Source: Proteobacteria bacterium ST_bin14 (GTDB lineage: Bacteria; Pseudomonadota; Alphaproteobacteria; Sphingomonadales; Sphingomonadaceae). From it: a stretch of DNA of 64,000 bases. The notes under the pieces are model-generated. The model worked only from the letters and a program-made list of their open reading frames with translations. It had not been told where the DNA came from and did not search any database. Where the stretch lies: contig MSXR01000017.1 in assembly GCA_002083655.1 (NCBI GenBank), forward strand, positions 62,001 through 126,000, read 5' to 3'. Both the position numbers and the translations under genes were made by a program. How positions within the stretch are numbered: the first letter of the stretch is position 1; every line of letters begins with the position of its first letter. This document shows, piece by piece, positions 26,227-34,628 of the stretch.

Positions 26227-27135
26227 CTATTCCTCGCCCTTGTAGATGCCGACCAGCTTGTCGAGCATCGCCAACGCGTCGGCACGCGGGCGCTGGAAAG
26301 TGTTACGGCCAATGATGGATCCATTCCCGCCGCCATCACGAATATCACGCGCGTCCTGGAAAACCGCGTCGGCACCCTTGGCTGCCCCGCCAGAGAATAC
26401 CACGATCCGTCGCCCGTCAAAGCAACTCTGCACAACATGCGCGACCCGCTTGGCCTGGGTGGAGCTGTCAAAGCCGTCATAGGCCTTTTTGGCGTCTTTT
26501 TGTTCGATATGGTCGCTGGGCAGCTTTACCTTGATGATGTGTGCGCCCAGCAACGCCGCCATGTGTGCGGCATAGGCCCCCACGTCGAGCGCGAGTTCGC
26601 CTTCCTTGCTCAGCTTACCACCGCGCGGGTATGACCAGATGACGGTCGCAATGCCGACCGCCTTGGCATGATCAGACATTTCGCGGATTTGCTCCATCAT
26701 CGCGAACACATCGTCAGAACCGGGATAAATGGTGAAGCCGATCGCCGAACAGCCCAACCGCAGCGCATCCTCAACGCTGCCCGTCAGCGCCTGGTTGATC
26801 GCCGTTGCCCAGCTGTTTGAGCTGTTGACCTTCAAAATGGTGGGGATTTGCCCGGCAAAGGTCGCTGCACCCGCCTCTATCATGCCCAGCGGCGCGGCAT
26901 AGGCCGACAGCCCGGCATCAATTGCCAGCTGGAAGTGATAATGCGGATCATAGGCTGCCGGATTGACCGAAAAACTGCGCGCAGGGCCGTGTTCAAAGCC
27001 TTGATCGACCGGCAGGATTACCAATTTTCCCGTCCCGCCTAACCGGCCGTGCATCAGGATGCGGGCCAGATTTGCCTTCACGCCAGGTGAATCGGATTCG
27101 TAGTTAGCAAGAATCGCTTTCACGGTCGGCGTCAT
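26227..27135 (-). CDS. Fructose-bisphosphate aldolase, class I (DhnA type)
   Basis: A 302-residue Schiff-base aldolase of the archaeal/DhnA kind, which splits fructose 1,6-bisphosphate into the two triose phosphates. The ATG at 27135 has AAGGGG six bases upstream; two earlier in-frame codons are worse placed. The N-terminal LVILPVDQGFEHG provides the first active-site aspartate, and HIIKVKLPSDHI carries the Schiff-base lysine. FSGGAAKG and GGNGSIIGRNTFQR make the phosphate-binding loops. The metal-dependent class II enzyme is not seen here. It lies downstream of tkt-gap-pgk on the same strand but separated by three small genes. Confidence 0.93.
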   Translation of the reverse strand: MTPTVKAILANYESDSPGVKANLARILMHGRLGGTGKLVILPVDQGFEHGPARSFSVNPAAYDPHYHFQLAIDAGLSAYAAPLGMIEAGAATFAGQIPTILKVNSSNSWATAINQALTGSVEDALRLGCSAIGFTIYPGSDDVFAMMEQIREMSDHAKAVGIATVIWSYPRGGKLSKEGELALDVGAYAAHMAALLGAHIIKVKLPSDHIEQKDAKKAYDGFDSSTQAKRVAHVVQSCFDGRRIVVFSGGAAKGADAVFQDARDIRDGGGNGSIIGRNTFQRPRADALAMLDKLVGIYKGEE

Positions 27136-27231
27136 GTGCATCCCCTTCGCTTGCATGCGGTGTTACGCGGCTGTTAGCGGCGTGACGGACGGGGGGCAAC
27201 GCCTGCGATGGCACCAATTGGCTTCAAACGA

Positions 27232-27429
27232 TCAAGCGTGCTCGGCGGCCACCTTGGCATCTTCGTTGACGGCGCGGCGCTCAGCGGTTTTTTCGGCGCG
27301 GCTCGCCATTTCGTCCCACGCTTTGGCAGCGCGCAAATAGCGGTCACGAACATTATCGAGGGTTGCAAGAGCCGCATCGGCGGCGGCCTGTTCGGCGCGC
27401 TCGCGGCAAAAGGGTGCTGTGGTCGTCAT
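27232..27429 (-). CDS. Small conserved-looking protein, unknown
   Basis: A 65-residue helical protein (TTTAPFCRERAEQAAADAAL onward) preceded by the strong site GAGGAGGGCCGCG, which is why it is kept as a gene. It is rich in alanine, glutamate and arginine, with a single cysteine near the N-terminus. No family is recognised. It follows the cspA terminator on the minus strand, so it probably has its own promoter in the 32-bp gap or lies downstream of read-through, and is upstream of the aldolase gene. Confidence 0.65.
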   Translation of the reverse strand: MTTTAPFCRERAEQAAADAALATLDNVRDRYLRAAKAWDEMASRAEKTAERRAVNEDAKVAAEHA

Positions 27430-27461
27430 CGCGGCCCTCCTCGAATGGGATAATTCAGGTG

Positions 27462-27495
27462 AAAAAGGGATGCCAGGCGACTGCCCGGCACCCCT
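27462..27495 (-). terminator. Rho-independent terminator of the cold-shock gene
   Basis: On the minus strand, a 14-bp stem (AAGGGGTGCCGGGC with GCCTGGCATCCCTT) and the loop AGTC are followed directly by TTTTT. It begins 8 bases past the cold-shock stop codon. Confidence 0.9.
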
Positions 27496-27502
27496 TGATC
27501 AA

Positions 27503-27709
27503 TCACGCTGCGGAGAGATTAACCGCAGACATCTTGCCACGGCGGTCCTGCTCCAGCTCGTAAGAAACGCGCTGTTCCTTGTCGAGCGTGCGCATGCCGG
27601 CTGCTTCCACTGCACTGATGTGCACGAAAGCGTCGTTGCCGCCGTCCTCGGGTGCAATAAAGCCATAGCCCTTGTCGGCGTTGAAAAATTTCACGGTGCC
27701 AATCGGCAT
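27503..27709 (-). CDS. Cold-shock domain protein (CspA family)
   Basis: A 68-residue single cold-shock domain. The start at 27709 gives the canonical MPIGTVKFFNADKGYGFIAP. RNP1 (KGYGFI) and RNP2 (DAFVHISAV) are intact, so it should bind single-stranded RNA or DNA as a chaperone. The alphaproteobacterial pattern of a second half with QRVSYELEQDRRGKMSAVNL is seen. A strong terminator follows. Such genes are usually cold- or growth-phase-controlled through a long leader, but the leader here could not be delimited. Confidence 0.95.
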   Translation of the reverse strand: MPIGTVKFFNADKGYGFIAPEDGGNDAFVHISAVEAAGMRTLDKEQRVSYELEQDRRGKMSAVNLSAA

Positions 27710-27821
27710 AGTCGTAGTTCCTTGAGTATATCCGGCGGCACCATTCATCAGTGCAAGCCGGTTGGGGCCGATATCGAGAAGTCGGCGTGTCGCCCGGCCC
27801 CGGCCGACGCGCCGAAGCGGG

Positions 27822-28007
27822 TTAGCAGGCCGCCGGCAAAACCGGCGCCTTGCGATAACGATAAAGCGAGTGTTTTTCGGCGATCATCCCGGCATAGCCG
27901 CGCGCCAAGGCTGCATGCGCGGCGCGCGCACTGCGGCCATCGGCACGTTCTGCGTTGACGAGCGAAATCTGCTCACGCCGGAATAGATAATTGAGATCCA
28001 CGAACAC
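27822..28007 (-). CDS. Small protein of the MxxDLNYLxxRxQ type, unknown function
   Basis: A 61-residue basic helical protein (FVDLNYLFRREQISLVNAER onward). The GTG at 28007 is only two bases from GAGGAG; a second GTG two codons later has a better spacing of eight, giving 59 residues. From memory, similar short proteins starting with (V)DLNYLxxRxQVSLxxA are common in sphingomonads. No function is known. It lies between pgk and the cold-shock gene. Confidence 0.6.
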   Translation of the reverse strand: MFVDLNYLFRREQISLVNAERADGRSARAAHAALARGYAGMIAEKHSLYRYRKAPVLPAAC

Positions 28008-28139
28008 CGCTCCTCAGGGACTGTCTTTGGGCGCGCACAGGTCGCTCAGTCACGGGAGAAAATCTTGGGGTACTCGAGTGATGGCGTTGCCCTAGCACAC
28101 CAAACCGAATTTGTCGCATCAATTGTTGCGCCTGGGCTG

Positions 28140-29327
28140 TCAGGCCCGTTGCAGCGCCGCGACACCGGGCAATATCTTGCCCTCCATCCACTCCAGAAAC
28201 GCGCCACCCGCAGTGGACACAAAGGTGAAGTCGCCCGCCACACCAGCCTGGTTCAGCGCAGCAACGGTATCCCCGCCGCCCGCCACCGATACCAGTGATC
28301 CGCTCTGGGTCAGCGCAGCGGCAGTGCGCGCAAGCGCAACCGTCGCGGTATCGAAGGGCGGCGTTTCGAACGCACCCAGCGGACCATTCCACACCAGGGT
28401 TCGGCAAGTCTTCAGCACATCGGCCAGTGCCTCGGTCGCGGCAGGGCCGATATCCAGGATCATCTCATCGCTCGCCACCTCATGAACGTTCACGGTGCGC
28501 ACCGGCGGGTTGGCGCGAAACTCTTTTGCGACAACAACATCATAGGGCAGATGGATGGTGCAATTTGCGCGTTCTGCCGCAGTGAAAATTTCTTCCACGG
28601 TGGCGATGAGGTCATGCTCGCACAGTGACTTGCCAACGTTCACCCCGCGCGCTGCCAGAAACGTGTTGGCCATGCCGCCGCCGATGATCAGGTGATCCAC
28701 TTTGTCGACCAGGTGCGTCAGCACGTCGAGCTTTGATGAGACTTTCGCGCCACCCACCACAGCGGCAACCGGATGCTCGGGGTTGCCAAGCGCCCTTTCC
28801 AATGCGCCCAGTTCAGCCTCCATTGCGCGCCCTGCAAAAGCGGGCAACACATGCGCCAGCCCCTCGGTTGAGGCATGCGCGCGGTGGGCGGCAGAAAAGG
28901 CATCGTTGACGTAGAGATCGCCAAGGGCAGCGAACCGGGCGATGGTTGCGGGATCGTTCCGCTCCTCGCCACCAAAAAAGCGCGTATTCTCAAGGATAGC
29001 AATATCGCCGGGCTGCAGCATTGCCACCGCTGCCACATCACCTTCCCAATCGACATAATGTACCGGACGTCCCAGTACCGCCGCGTAGGGAGAGGCCAGT
29101 TGCGCCAGCGAAAACTCGGCGCTTGGCGCTTTGGGACGCCCGAAATGCGACAGCACCAGCACAATCGCGCCGCGATCAGCCAGTTCCTTCACCGTCGCCA
29201 AAGTAGCGCGCAGCCGGGTATCGTCGCTAACGATGCCGTTTGCCATCGGTACGTTTAAATCCTCACGGACCAGCACCCGCTTGCCCGCAATTTCGCCCAT
29301 GTCGTCAAGCGTCCGGAACCCCTTCAA
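28140..29327 (-). CDS. pgk: Phosphoglycerate kinase
   Basis: A 395-residue glycolytic enzyme transferring phosphate from 1,3-bisphosphoglycerate to ADP. Visible landmarks are VLVREDLNVPMANG (substrate-binding N-domain), LSHFGRPK, ENTRFFGGEERND, GGAKVSSKLDVL, the hinge region IGGGMANTFLAARG and the nucleotide-loop VSVAGGGDTVAAL. It starts inside the stop of the MOSC gene (4-bp overlap) in the order gap-MOSC-pgk, hence co-translated with it. Length is standard. Confidence 0.97.
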   Translation of the reverse strand: MKGFRTLDDMGEIAGKRVLVREDLNVPMANGIVSDDTRLRATLATVKELADRGAIVLVLSHFGRPKAPSAEFSLAQLASPYAAVLGRPVHYVDWEGDVAAVAMLQPGDIAILENTRFFGGEERNDPATIARFAALGDLYVNDAFSAAHRAHASTEGLAHVLPAFAGRAMEAELGALERALGNPEHPVAAVVGGAKVSSKLDVLTHLVDKVDHLIIGGGMANTFLAARGVNVGKSLCEHDLIATVEEIFTAAERANCTIHLPYDVVVAKEFRANPPVRTVNVHEVASDEMILDIGPAATEALADVLKTCRTLVWNGPLGAFETPPFDTATVALARTAAALTQSGSLVSVAGGGDTVAALNQAGVAGDFTFVSTAGGAFLEWMEGKILPGVAALQRA

Positions 29328-29800
29328 CCCACGCTCTCCATCACGTTTTCAACGATAATTGCATCACCGACCGCAATCTCGCCGCCGGTCAGCACCCTTG
29401 TACACACGCCACCCCGCCAATCATCGCGCAGCGCCTGCTGCAGGCCGGGCGCAAGCGCGTCCATCCGGTGGCAGGGATCGCATTCAACCATCACCACCAG
29501 GCGCACGTCGCCGATGCGCAGCACGGTGCCGGGCAGCTGCGGCAGATCAATGCCGTCGACCAGAATGTTCGCACGGCGATCTGACCAGGGCAGATCAACA
29601 CCCAGCGCCGCCGTTGCCGCTTCCCAATCACCCCGTTCGATCAGCGTGACCTGACGGCGATTGCGGCCACTAGGCTTGAAGCGACCCTTGCAATCCCCCT
29701 CAACCCCGCGCTCCGGCGTAATCGTTGCGCGGTCAAGCACCTCCATCGCCGCGCGCGGCGCGGCGTGGCGGGCAAGGCCGGCGATCACGCCCGCATTCAT
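29324..29800 (-). CDS. MOSC domain protein inside the glycolytic operon
   Basis: A 158-residue stand-alone MOSC domain. The ATG at 29800 lies 1 bp after the gap stop codon; its own stop overlaps the pgk start by 4 bp. The conserved features are GVEGDCKGR (ligand loop), RRQVTLIERGDWE, RRANILVDGIDLPQLPGTV and the conserved cysteine region VECDPCHRMD. MOSC domains handle sulfur or molybdenum-cofactor chemistry (YiiM, MOCOS). Why it is translationally coupled between gap and pgk is unknown. Confidence 0.87.
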   Translation of the reverse strand: MNAGVIAGLARHAAPRAAMEVLDRATITPERGVEGDCKGRFKPSGRNRRQVTLIERGDWEAATAALGVDLPWSDRRANILVDGIDLPQLPGTVLRIGDVRLVVMVECDPCHRMDALAPGLQQALRDDWRGGVCTRVLTGGEIAVGDAIIVENVMESVG

Positions 29801-29801
29801 A

Positions 29802-30812
29802 TCAGAGGAACGCCGCCATTGCCTTGGCAGTATCAACCATCCGGTTCGAAAAACCCCATTCATTGTCGTACCAGCTCACCACGCGCACCAACGTACCGTC
29901 GATCACCGCCGTTTCCAGGCTGTCGACCGTCGACGATGCCTGATCGTGCATCAAATCAATCGAGACGAGCGGTTCGTCCGTATAGGCGAGAATACCCTGT
30001 AGCGGACCGCTCTCGGATGCAGCCTTCAAAATGGCGTTGACTTCATCCTTGGTGGTCGGCCGACCCGGCGTAAACGTCAGGTCGATCAGCGACACATCGG
30101 GCACCGGCACGCGAATGGCGGAGCCATCCAGCTTGCCCTTTAATTCAGGCAGCACTTCGCCCACCGCGCGGGCAGCACCCGTGGTGGTCGGGATGATCGA
30201 CATCGCGGCGGCGCGCGCGCGGCGCGGGTCGCTATGAACCTGATCCAAGATCTTCTGATCGTTGGTATAGGCGTGGACCGTCGTCATCAGCCCGCGTTCG
30301 ATACCAATGGCATCGTTGAGCACCTTGGCAACGGGGGCAAGACAGTTGGTGGTGCACGATGCGTTCGAAACGATCACATGGTCGCCCGTCAGCTTGTCGT
30401 GATTGACGCCGTAAACGACGGTGATGTCAGCGCCCTTGGCGGGTGCAGAAATCAGCACGCGCTTGGCGCCTGCATCAAGGTGCTTTTGCCCGCCGTCGCG
30501 ATCGGCAAAAAAGCCGGTGCATTCCAGCACCAGATCAACGCCCAGTTCCTTGTGCGGCAGCTTGGCCGGGTCACGCTCGGCGGTCACGCGGATGCGTTTG
30601 CCGTCGATCACCAGATCGGTGCCGTCCGCCGCGACCGTACCGGGATAGCGGCCATGCACGCTGTCACGCGAAAACAGCCAGGCATTCGCCTTGGCATCGG
30701 CCAGATCGTTGATGGCAACCAGTTCCAAACCGGTGTCGCCCTGCTCCAGCATCGCCCGCGCGACCAGCCGCCCGATACGCCCGAAACCGTTGATCGCTAC
30801 CTTGATCGTCAT
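29802..30812 (-). CDS. gap: Glyceraldehyde-3-phosphate dehydrogenase, type I
   Basis: A 336-residue enzyme oxidising glyceraldehyde 3-phosphate with NAD(P) and phosphate. The Rossmann start is AINGFGRIGRLVARAM and the catalytic cysteine C153 is in SNASCTTNCLAP, with the matching histidine later in the MTTVHAYTNDQK segment. The C-terminal YDNEWGFSNRM is standard. It starts 13 bp after the transketolase stop and is followed within 1 bp by the MOSC gene, so tkt-gap-MOSC-pgk is one operon. Confidence 0.97.
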   Translation of the reverse strand: MTIKVAINGFGRIGRLVARAMLEQGDTGLELVAINDLADAKANAWLFSRDSVHGRYPGTVAADGTDLVIDGKRIRVTAERDPAKLPHKELGVDLVLECTGFFADRDGGQKHLDAGAKRVLISAPAKGADITVVYGVNHDKLTGDHVIVSNASCTTNCLAPVAKVLNDAIGIERGLMTTVHAYTNDQKILDQVHSDPRRARAAAMSIIPTTTGAARAVGEVLPELKGKLDGSAIRVPVPDVSLIDLTFTPGRPTTKDEVNAILKAASESGPLQGILAYTDEPLVSIDLMHDQASSTVDSLETAVIDGTLVRVVSWYDNEWGFSNRMVDTAKAMAAFL

Positions 30813-30825
30813 GCCTGTAACTCCG

Positions 30826-32790
30826 TCAATTCTGTAACTTGGTGATGATTTGCGGCACGATGGCGTCGGCCGTTAGCCCAAAATGAGCATAAAGCGCGTC
30901 AATCGGTGCCGATGCGCCAAAACTGTCGATGCCAAAGCGCAGACCAGTATCGCCGGTATAGCGTTCCCAACCCAGCGTCGTCCCCGCCTCAATTGACACG
31001 CGCAGCACGCCCTTCGGCAACACATCGGCGCGGTACGCCGCATCCTGTTTGTCGAACAGCGACCAGCACGGCATCGACACGACATCGGCTCCAATGCCTT
31101 GCGCTTCAAGCGCAGCGGCAACGGCGACCGCGATCTGTACTTCGGAACCCGTCGCGATCAGCACCACCTGCCGCGCTGCCGTTGCTGCCCGCAGCCGATA
31201 CGCACCCTTTGCGCTGAGCATATCGCCGCCTTCACGCAGTTGCGCGAGGTTCTGACGGGTGAGTGCGAGCAGGCCGGGCCCGTCTTTTTTCGCGAGCGCC
31301 AGCGCCCAGCATTCCGCGGTCTCCACCGAATCGGCGGGGCGATAGACATCGACGTTGGGGATCATCCGCAGGCTCATCACATGCTCGATCGGTTGGTGCG
31401 TCGGGCCGTCTTCACCCAGGCCAATCGAATCATGCGTCATTACATAAATCGCGCGCGTGCGTTGCAGCGCCGACAAGCGGATCGCGGGCCGGGCATAATC
31501 GGAAAATACCAGGAACGTGCCGCCATAGGGGATCACCCCGCCGTGCAGCGCCATGCCGTTCATCGCCGCCGCCATGCCGAATTCGCGGATGCCGTAGTAA
31601 ACATAGCGCCCGGCGTAATTATCGCGCGTCAGCGGGGCCTGCACCTTGGCCTTGGTGTTGTTCGATCCTGTCAGATCGGCTGATCCGCCAACCAGTTCAG
31701 GCATTGCCGCCGCCAGACCTTCGAGCACCAGTTCGGATGCTTTGCGCGTGGCCACCGAAGCGGGCATCTTGTCCCAGGTCGAAAATGCCCAGCCAGTCGC
31801 ATCATCCAGATCGACATCGCCTGTCATCCGGCGAGTGAATTCATCCGCATCTGAATGCTTTGCCAATCGCTCCGCCCAAGCAGCCTGAACATCAGCCCCG
31901 CGTGCTCCATAGTCGACCCATGCCGCCCGGATATCCGCCGGAATCTCAAACGGCGCATGCGGCCAGCCCAAAGTTTCGCGTGCCGCCGCGACCTCAGCCG
32001 CGCCCAGCGCCGCGCCGTGCGTGGCCGACGTACCCTGCTTGTTGGGCGCGCCTTTGCCGATGATCGTCTGGCAGCGGATCAGCGAGGGTCGCGGATCAGC
32101 AATCGCTTCTTCAAGGGCACGGGCGACATCGGCCACGTCATGGCCATCGCACTCGGCAACGTGCCAGCCCGACGCCCGGTATCGCGCCGGAATATCCTCG
32201 CTCGATGACAGGCTGACGGCACCGTCGATCGTGATCTTGTTATCGTCCCACAGCACATTCAGCCGGCCCAGGCCCAGATGCCCGGCTAACCCGACGGCCT
32301 CGTGGTTCACGCCTTCCATCAGGCAGCCATCGCCTGCGATCACCCAGGTGCGGTGATCGACCAGTTCGTCACCAAAGCTGGCATTCAGATGCCGTTCGGC
32401 CAGCGCCATCCCCACGGCCATCGCCACACCCTGCCCCAGCGGCCCGGTGGTGCATTCAACGCCCGCAAGCTCGAAATTTTCTGGATGACCGGCGCACGGG
32501 CTGCCCAATTTGCGAAAATTGCGGATGTCATCAATCGTCGGGCGGGCATAGCCGGTCAGATGCAGCAGCGAATAGATCAGCATTGATCCATGCCCTGCTG
32601 ACAGCACGAACCGATCTCGATCGGGCCAGCGCGGATCGGCGGGGTTGAACTTCAAATAGCGGGTGAACAGCACCGTGGCCGCATCCGCCATGCCCATTGG
32701 CATCCCCGGATGGCCTGAATTTGCCGCCTCAACAGCATCCATCGACAGCGCGCGAATGGCATTGGCGAGATCGGTCGGCGTAACGCCCAT
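30826..32790 (-). CDS. tkt: Transketolase
   Basis: A 654-residue thiamine-diphosphate enzyme of the non-oxidative pentose phosphate pathway. The start at 32790 gives TDLANAIRALSMDAVEAANS; the longer frame from 32826 has no ribosome site. SGHPGMPMG, the ThDP motif region VIAGDGCLMEGVNHEAVGLA, and VMTHDSIGLGEDGPTHQPIE are all characteristic. It leads the operon with gap and pgk, matching supply of triose phosphates. Its 5' region is divergent from the small gene upstream of zapA. Confidence 0.97.
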   Translation of the reverse strand: MGVTPTDLANAIRALSMDAVEAANSGHPGMPMGMADAATVLFTRYLKFNPADPRWPDRDRFVLSAGHGSMLIYSLLHLTGYARPTIDDIRNFRKLGSPCAGHPENFELAGVECTTGPLGQGVAMAVGMALAERHLNASFGDELVDHRTWVIAGDGCLMEGVNHEAVGLAGHLGLGRLNVLWDDNKITIDGAVSLSSSEDIPARYRASGWHVAECDGHDVADVARALEEAIADPRPSLIRCQTIIGKGAPNKQGTSATHGAALGAAEVAAARETLGWPHAPFEIPADIRAAWVDYGARGADVQAAWAERLAKHSDADEFTRRMTGDVDLDDATGWAFSTWDKMPASVATRKASELVLEGLAAAMPELVGGSADLTGSNNTKAKVQAPLTRDNYAGRYVYYGIREFGMAAAMNGMALHGGVIPYGGTFLVFSDYARPAIRLSALQRTRAIYVMTHDSIGLGEDGPTHQPIEHVMSLRMIPNVDVYRPADSVETAECWALALAKKDGPGLLALTRQNLAQLREGGDMLSAKGAYRLRAATAARQVVLIATGSEVQIAVAVAAALEAQGIGADVVSMPCWSLFDKQDAAYRADVLPKGVLRVSIEAGTTLGWERYTGDTGLRFGIDSFGASAPIDALYAHFGLTADAIVPQIITKLQN

Positions 32791-32944
32791 CAGATGCTTC
32801 CCGGAATGCCGGCAGGCGTACAACACGCAGCGAAGAACCGGCAGGTGAACAATGTCGCGCGTCTTTGCGGTGGCGGGGCCGCGCCGTCAACCTTGACGTC
32901 GATTCGCGACTTGCCGTGCGTTCCCGTCGTGTTACATTCTCTTC

Positions 32945-33145
32945 ATGGTCGACGCGCAATCACAGTCGGCAGCCGATCGGATCGATCGTGCCCTTGCCCG
33001 AATCGAGGCGGCCCTAGTTGACCGTGCTGAATCCGAACGTCCGGTTCCAGACGACAGCTTGGTAAAGCGCCATGCCGCGCTCAGGCACAGCATGGGCGAG
33101 GCCGTGCGCGCGCTTGATGGCGTGCTGGCGTCGCAGGCTGATTGA
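32945..33145 (+). CDS. Small helical protein preceding zapA
   Basis: A 66-residue charged helical protein (MVDAQSQSAADRIDRALARI onward) whose stop codon shares a base with the zapA start (TGATG), so the two are coupled. Small acidic/helical genes in this spot are a regular companion of zapA in sphingomonads as I recall; the function is unknown, perhaps linked to the divisome. No domain can be named. Confidence 0.7.
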   Translation: MVDAQSQSAADRIDRALARIEAALVDRAESERPVPDDSLVKRHAALRHSMGEAVRALDGVLASQAD

Positions 33146-33498
33146 TGGGCGAAGTTGTCCTCTCAATCGGTGATCGCCAACACCGCATCCCCTGCAAGGA
33201 TGGGACGGAGGATCAGTTTCGGCGGATCGCGACCAAGCTTGATTCGCGCTGGGCGGCGGCAGAGCGCGCATCGGGCGGGATGAATGCCGAACGATCGATG
33301 CTGTATGTGGCGCTGATGCTTGCCGACGCGCTGGATGAGGCCGAACGGGGAGCCACCCCCATGCCGTCTGCGCCCGTTCCCGCCCCGGCCCCTGCCCTGG
33401 CTCCTGCGCCGCCCCCTGCCCTACCCGATCTCGACCAGCTGGCTGATCGGCTGGAGGCGATTGCCGCTGCCCTTGAGAAACCGGCACAAAGCGCCTAA
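33145..33498 (+). CDS. zapA: Cell division protein ZapA
   Basis: A 117-residue FtsZ-associated protein that bundles FtsZ filaments at mid-cell. VVLSIGDRQHRIPCKDGTED with the following QFRRIATKLDSRW is the ZapA N-domain, and the central helix would form the coiled coil. A proline-alanine linker (about residues 72-92, many PAPAP units) precedes a final helix, longer than in E. coli ZapA. It overlaps the small gene upstream by one base and is followed by the 6S RNA gene, a classical order. Confidence 0.9.
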   Translation: MGEVVLSIGDRQHRIPCKDGTEDQFRRIATKLDSRWAAAERASGGMNAERSMLYVALMLADALDEAERGATPMPSAPVPAPAPALAPAPPPALPDLDQLADRLEAIAAALEKPAQSA

Positions 33499-33502
33499 AT
33501 AC

Positions 33503-33686
33503 GATCCCGGTGGGTACTGCCCGGTACGAGCTTCACGAACATCCCTGAGGCGATTATTCTTCCTAGGGGGCTGTCCCTTCACGGATCCTGGTCCGGGAAC
33601 ATGGTCCCCACCTGACGTTACTGGCGTCAGAGGATATTCAGGCAAACGGCCATGGTGGTCCCGCCACTCCTCCCGGCCGGGGAATC
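33503..33686 (+). ncRNA. ssrS: 6S RNA
   Basis: Lies between zapA and the 5-formyltetrahydrofolate cyclo-ligase gene, the standard site. The ends pair: GATCCCGG at 33503-33510 with CCGGGGAATC at 33677-33686. Within it are CATCCCTGAGGCGAT and, later, GGGAACATGGTCCCCACCTG and GGCCATGGTGG, which match the conserved blocks of alphaproteobacterial 6S RNA as I remember them. 6S RNA imitates an open promoter and sequesters sigma-70 RNA polymerase in stationary phase. Exact ends are uncertain by about 10-15 bases, and the 3' end reaches the next start codon. Confidence 0.88.
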
Positions 33687-33688
33687 AT

Positions 33689-34246
33689 ATGGCGCAAACC
33701 GACAAGCAAGGCTTGCGTGACAGGATGCGCGCAGAACGGCTTGCTTATAGCGCCGTCGCCCCGCCAATCATGCCGCCCCGCGCCTTTCTGGACCGTCTTC
33801 GTCCCACAGGGGTGATTGCCAGCTATGTCGCGATGCCCGGTGAGGCCGATCCTGCGCTGCTGGCCAATGCTGCCCATGAACTGGGCTGGCAGATCGCCCT
33901 TCCCCACATCACCAATCGCGCCAGCCCGATGCGGTTTCTGGCCTGGCAGCCAGGCGAGCCGCTGGTGGCCGGCCCGTTCGGGCTGCACCAGCCAGCCATC
34001 ACCGCACCAGAACGAAAGCCGGACATTGTGTTGACCCCGCTGCTCGCGTTTGATTCGGCGCTGAACCGGTTGGGTCAAGGGGCTGGCTATTATGACCGCG
34101 CGTTTCACGGGCTGGAGCCGGTATTGAGGATCGGCGTCGCCTGGTCCATTCAGCGCGCGCCAGTGCTGCCGGTCGATCCGTGGGACGTTCCCCTTCACGG
34201 CATCATCGACGAATATGGCTGGAACGAACCGGAGCAAACCGCATGA
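33689..34246 (+). CDS. 5-formyltetrahydrofolate cyclo-ligase
   Basis: A 185-residue enzyme making 5,10-methenyltetrahydrofolate from 5-formyl-THF with ATP. The ATG at 33689 directly follows the 6S RNA. The signature LGQGAGYYDRAF (ATP/folate site) is complete, as are VLTPLLAFDS and the N-terminal KQGLRDRMRAERL basic region. In many proteobacteria this gene (ygfA/fthC) is co-transcribed with 6S RNA, as here. Its stop overlaps the DUF2842 gene by 4 bp. Confidence 0.95.
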   Translation: MAQTDKQGLRDRMRAERLAYSAVAPPIMPPRAFLDRLRPTGVIASYVAMPGEADPALLANAAHELGWQIALPHITNRASPMRFLAWQPGEPLVAGPFGLHQPAITAPERKPDIVLTPLLAFDSALNRLGQGAGYYDRAFHGLEPVLRIGVAWSIQRAPVLPVDPWDVPLHGIIDEYGWNEPEQTA

Positions 34247-34449
34247 CCCCAAGTTGGCGCAAACCCGCAGGCGCGCTGATCATGATCGCTTCGATCATCA
34301 TCTGGGCGGTAGCCATCGCCAGCGCGTCCGGCGTGATTTCAGGCTGGCCGCTGGTGGTGCAAATGCTGTTCTACGCCGTTGCGGGGATCATCTGGATCAT
34401 GCCGATGAAGCCGCTGCTGCGCTGGATGGAAACCGGCAATTTTCGGTAA
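34243..34449 (+). CDS. DUF2842 family small membrane protein
   Basis: A 68-residue protein with two membrane segments (about residues 11-30 and 37-54) ending MPMKPLLRWMETGNFR, which is the conserved DUF2842 tail. The start overlaps the cyclo-ligase stop (ATGA). The family is alphaproteobacterial and of unknown function. Confidence 0.85.
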   Translation: MTPSWRKPAGALIMIASIIIWAVAIASASGVISGWPLVVQMLFYAVAGIIWIMPMKPLLRWMETGNFR

Positions 34450-34457
34450 ACGCGATG

Positions 34458-34472
34458 GCGCTGAAACAGCGC
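34458..34472. terminator. Short hairpin between DUF2842 gene and tRNA-Asp
   Basis: GCGCTG-AAA-CAGCGC is a perfect 6-bp stem-loop placed between the convergent DUF2842 gene and the tRNA. There is no T run, so its role as a terminator is a guess. Confidence 0.35.
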
Positions 34473-34474
34473 TA

Positions 34475-34551
<77 letters not shown>

Positions 34552-34628
34552 TTGTAAAGCGTGAGGCGCGGCAACTAGTTTAGGTGCCGGGCAGTGTCAA
34601 CCATTCAGACAAGCATAGCGAACGACGC

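Noticed and set aside
27710..27760. Possible promoter TTGCAC...TATACT for the cold-shock gene
   Set aside because: The spacer is 20 bp and the -10 box would leave an almost non-existent leader, so it was not annotated.
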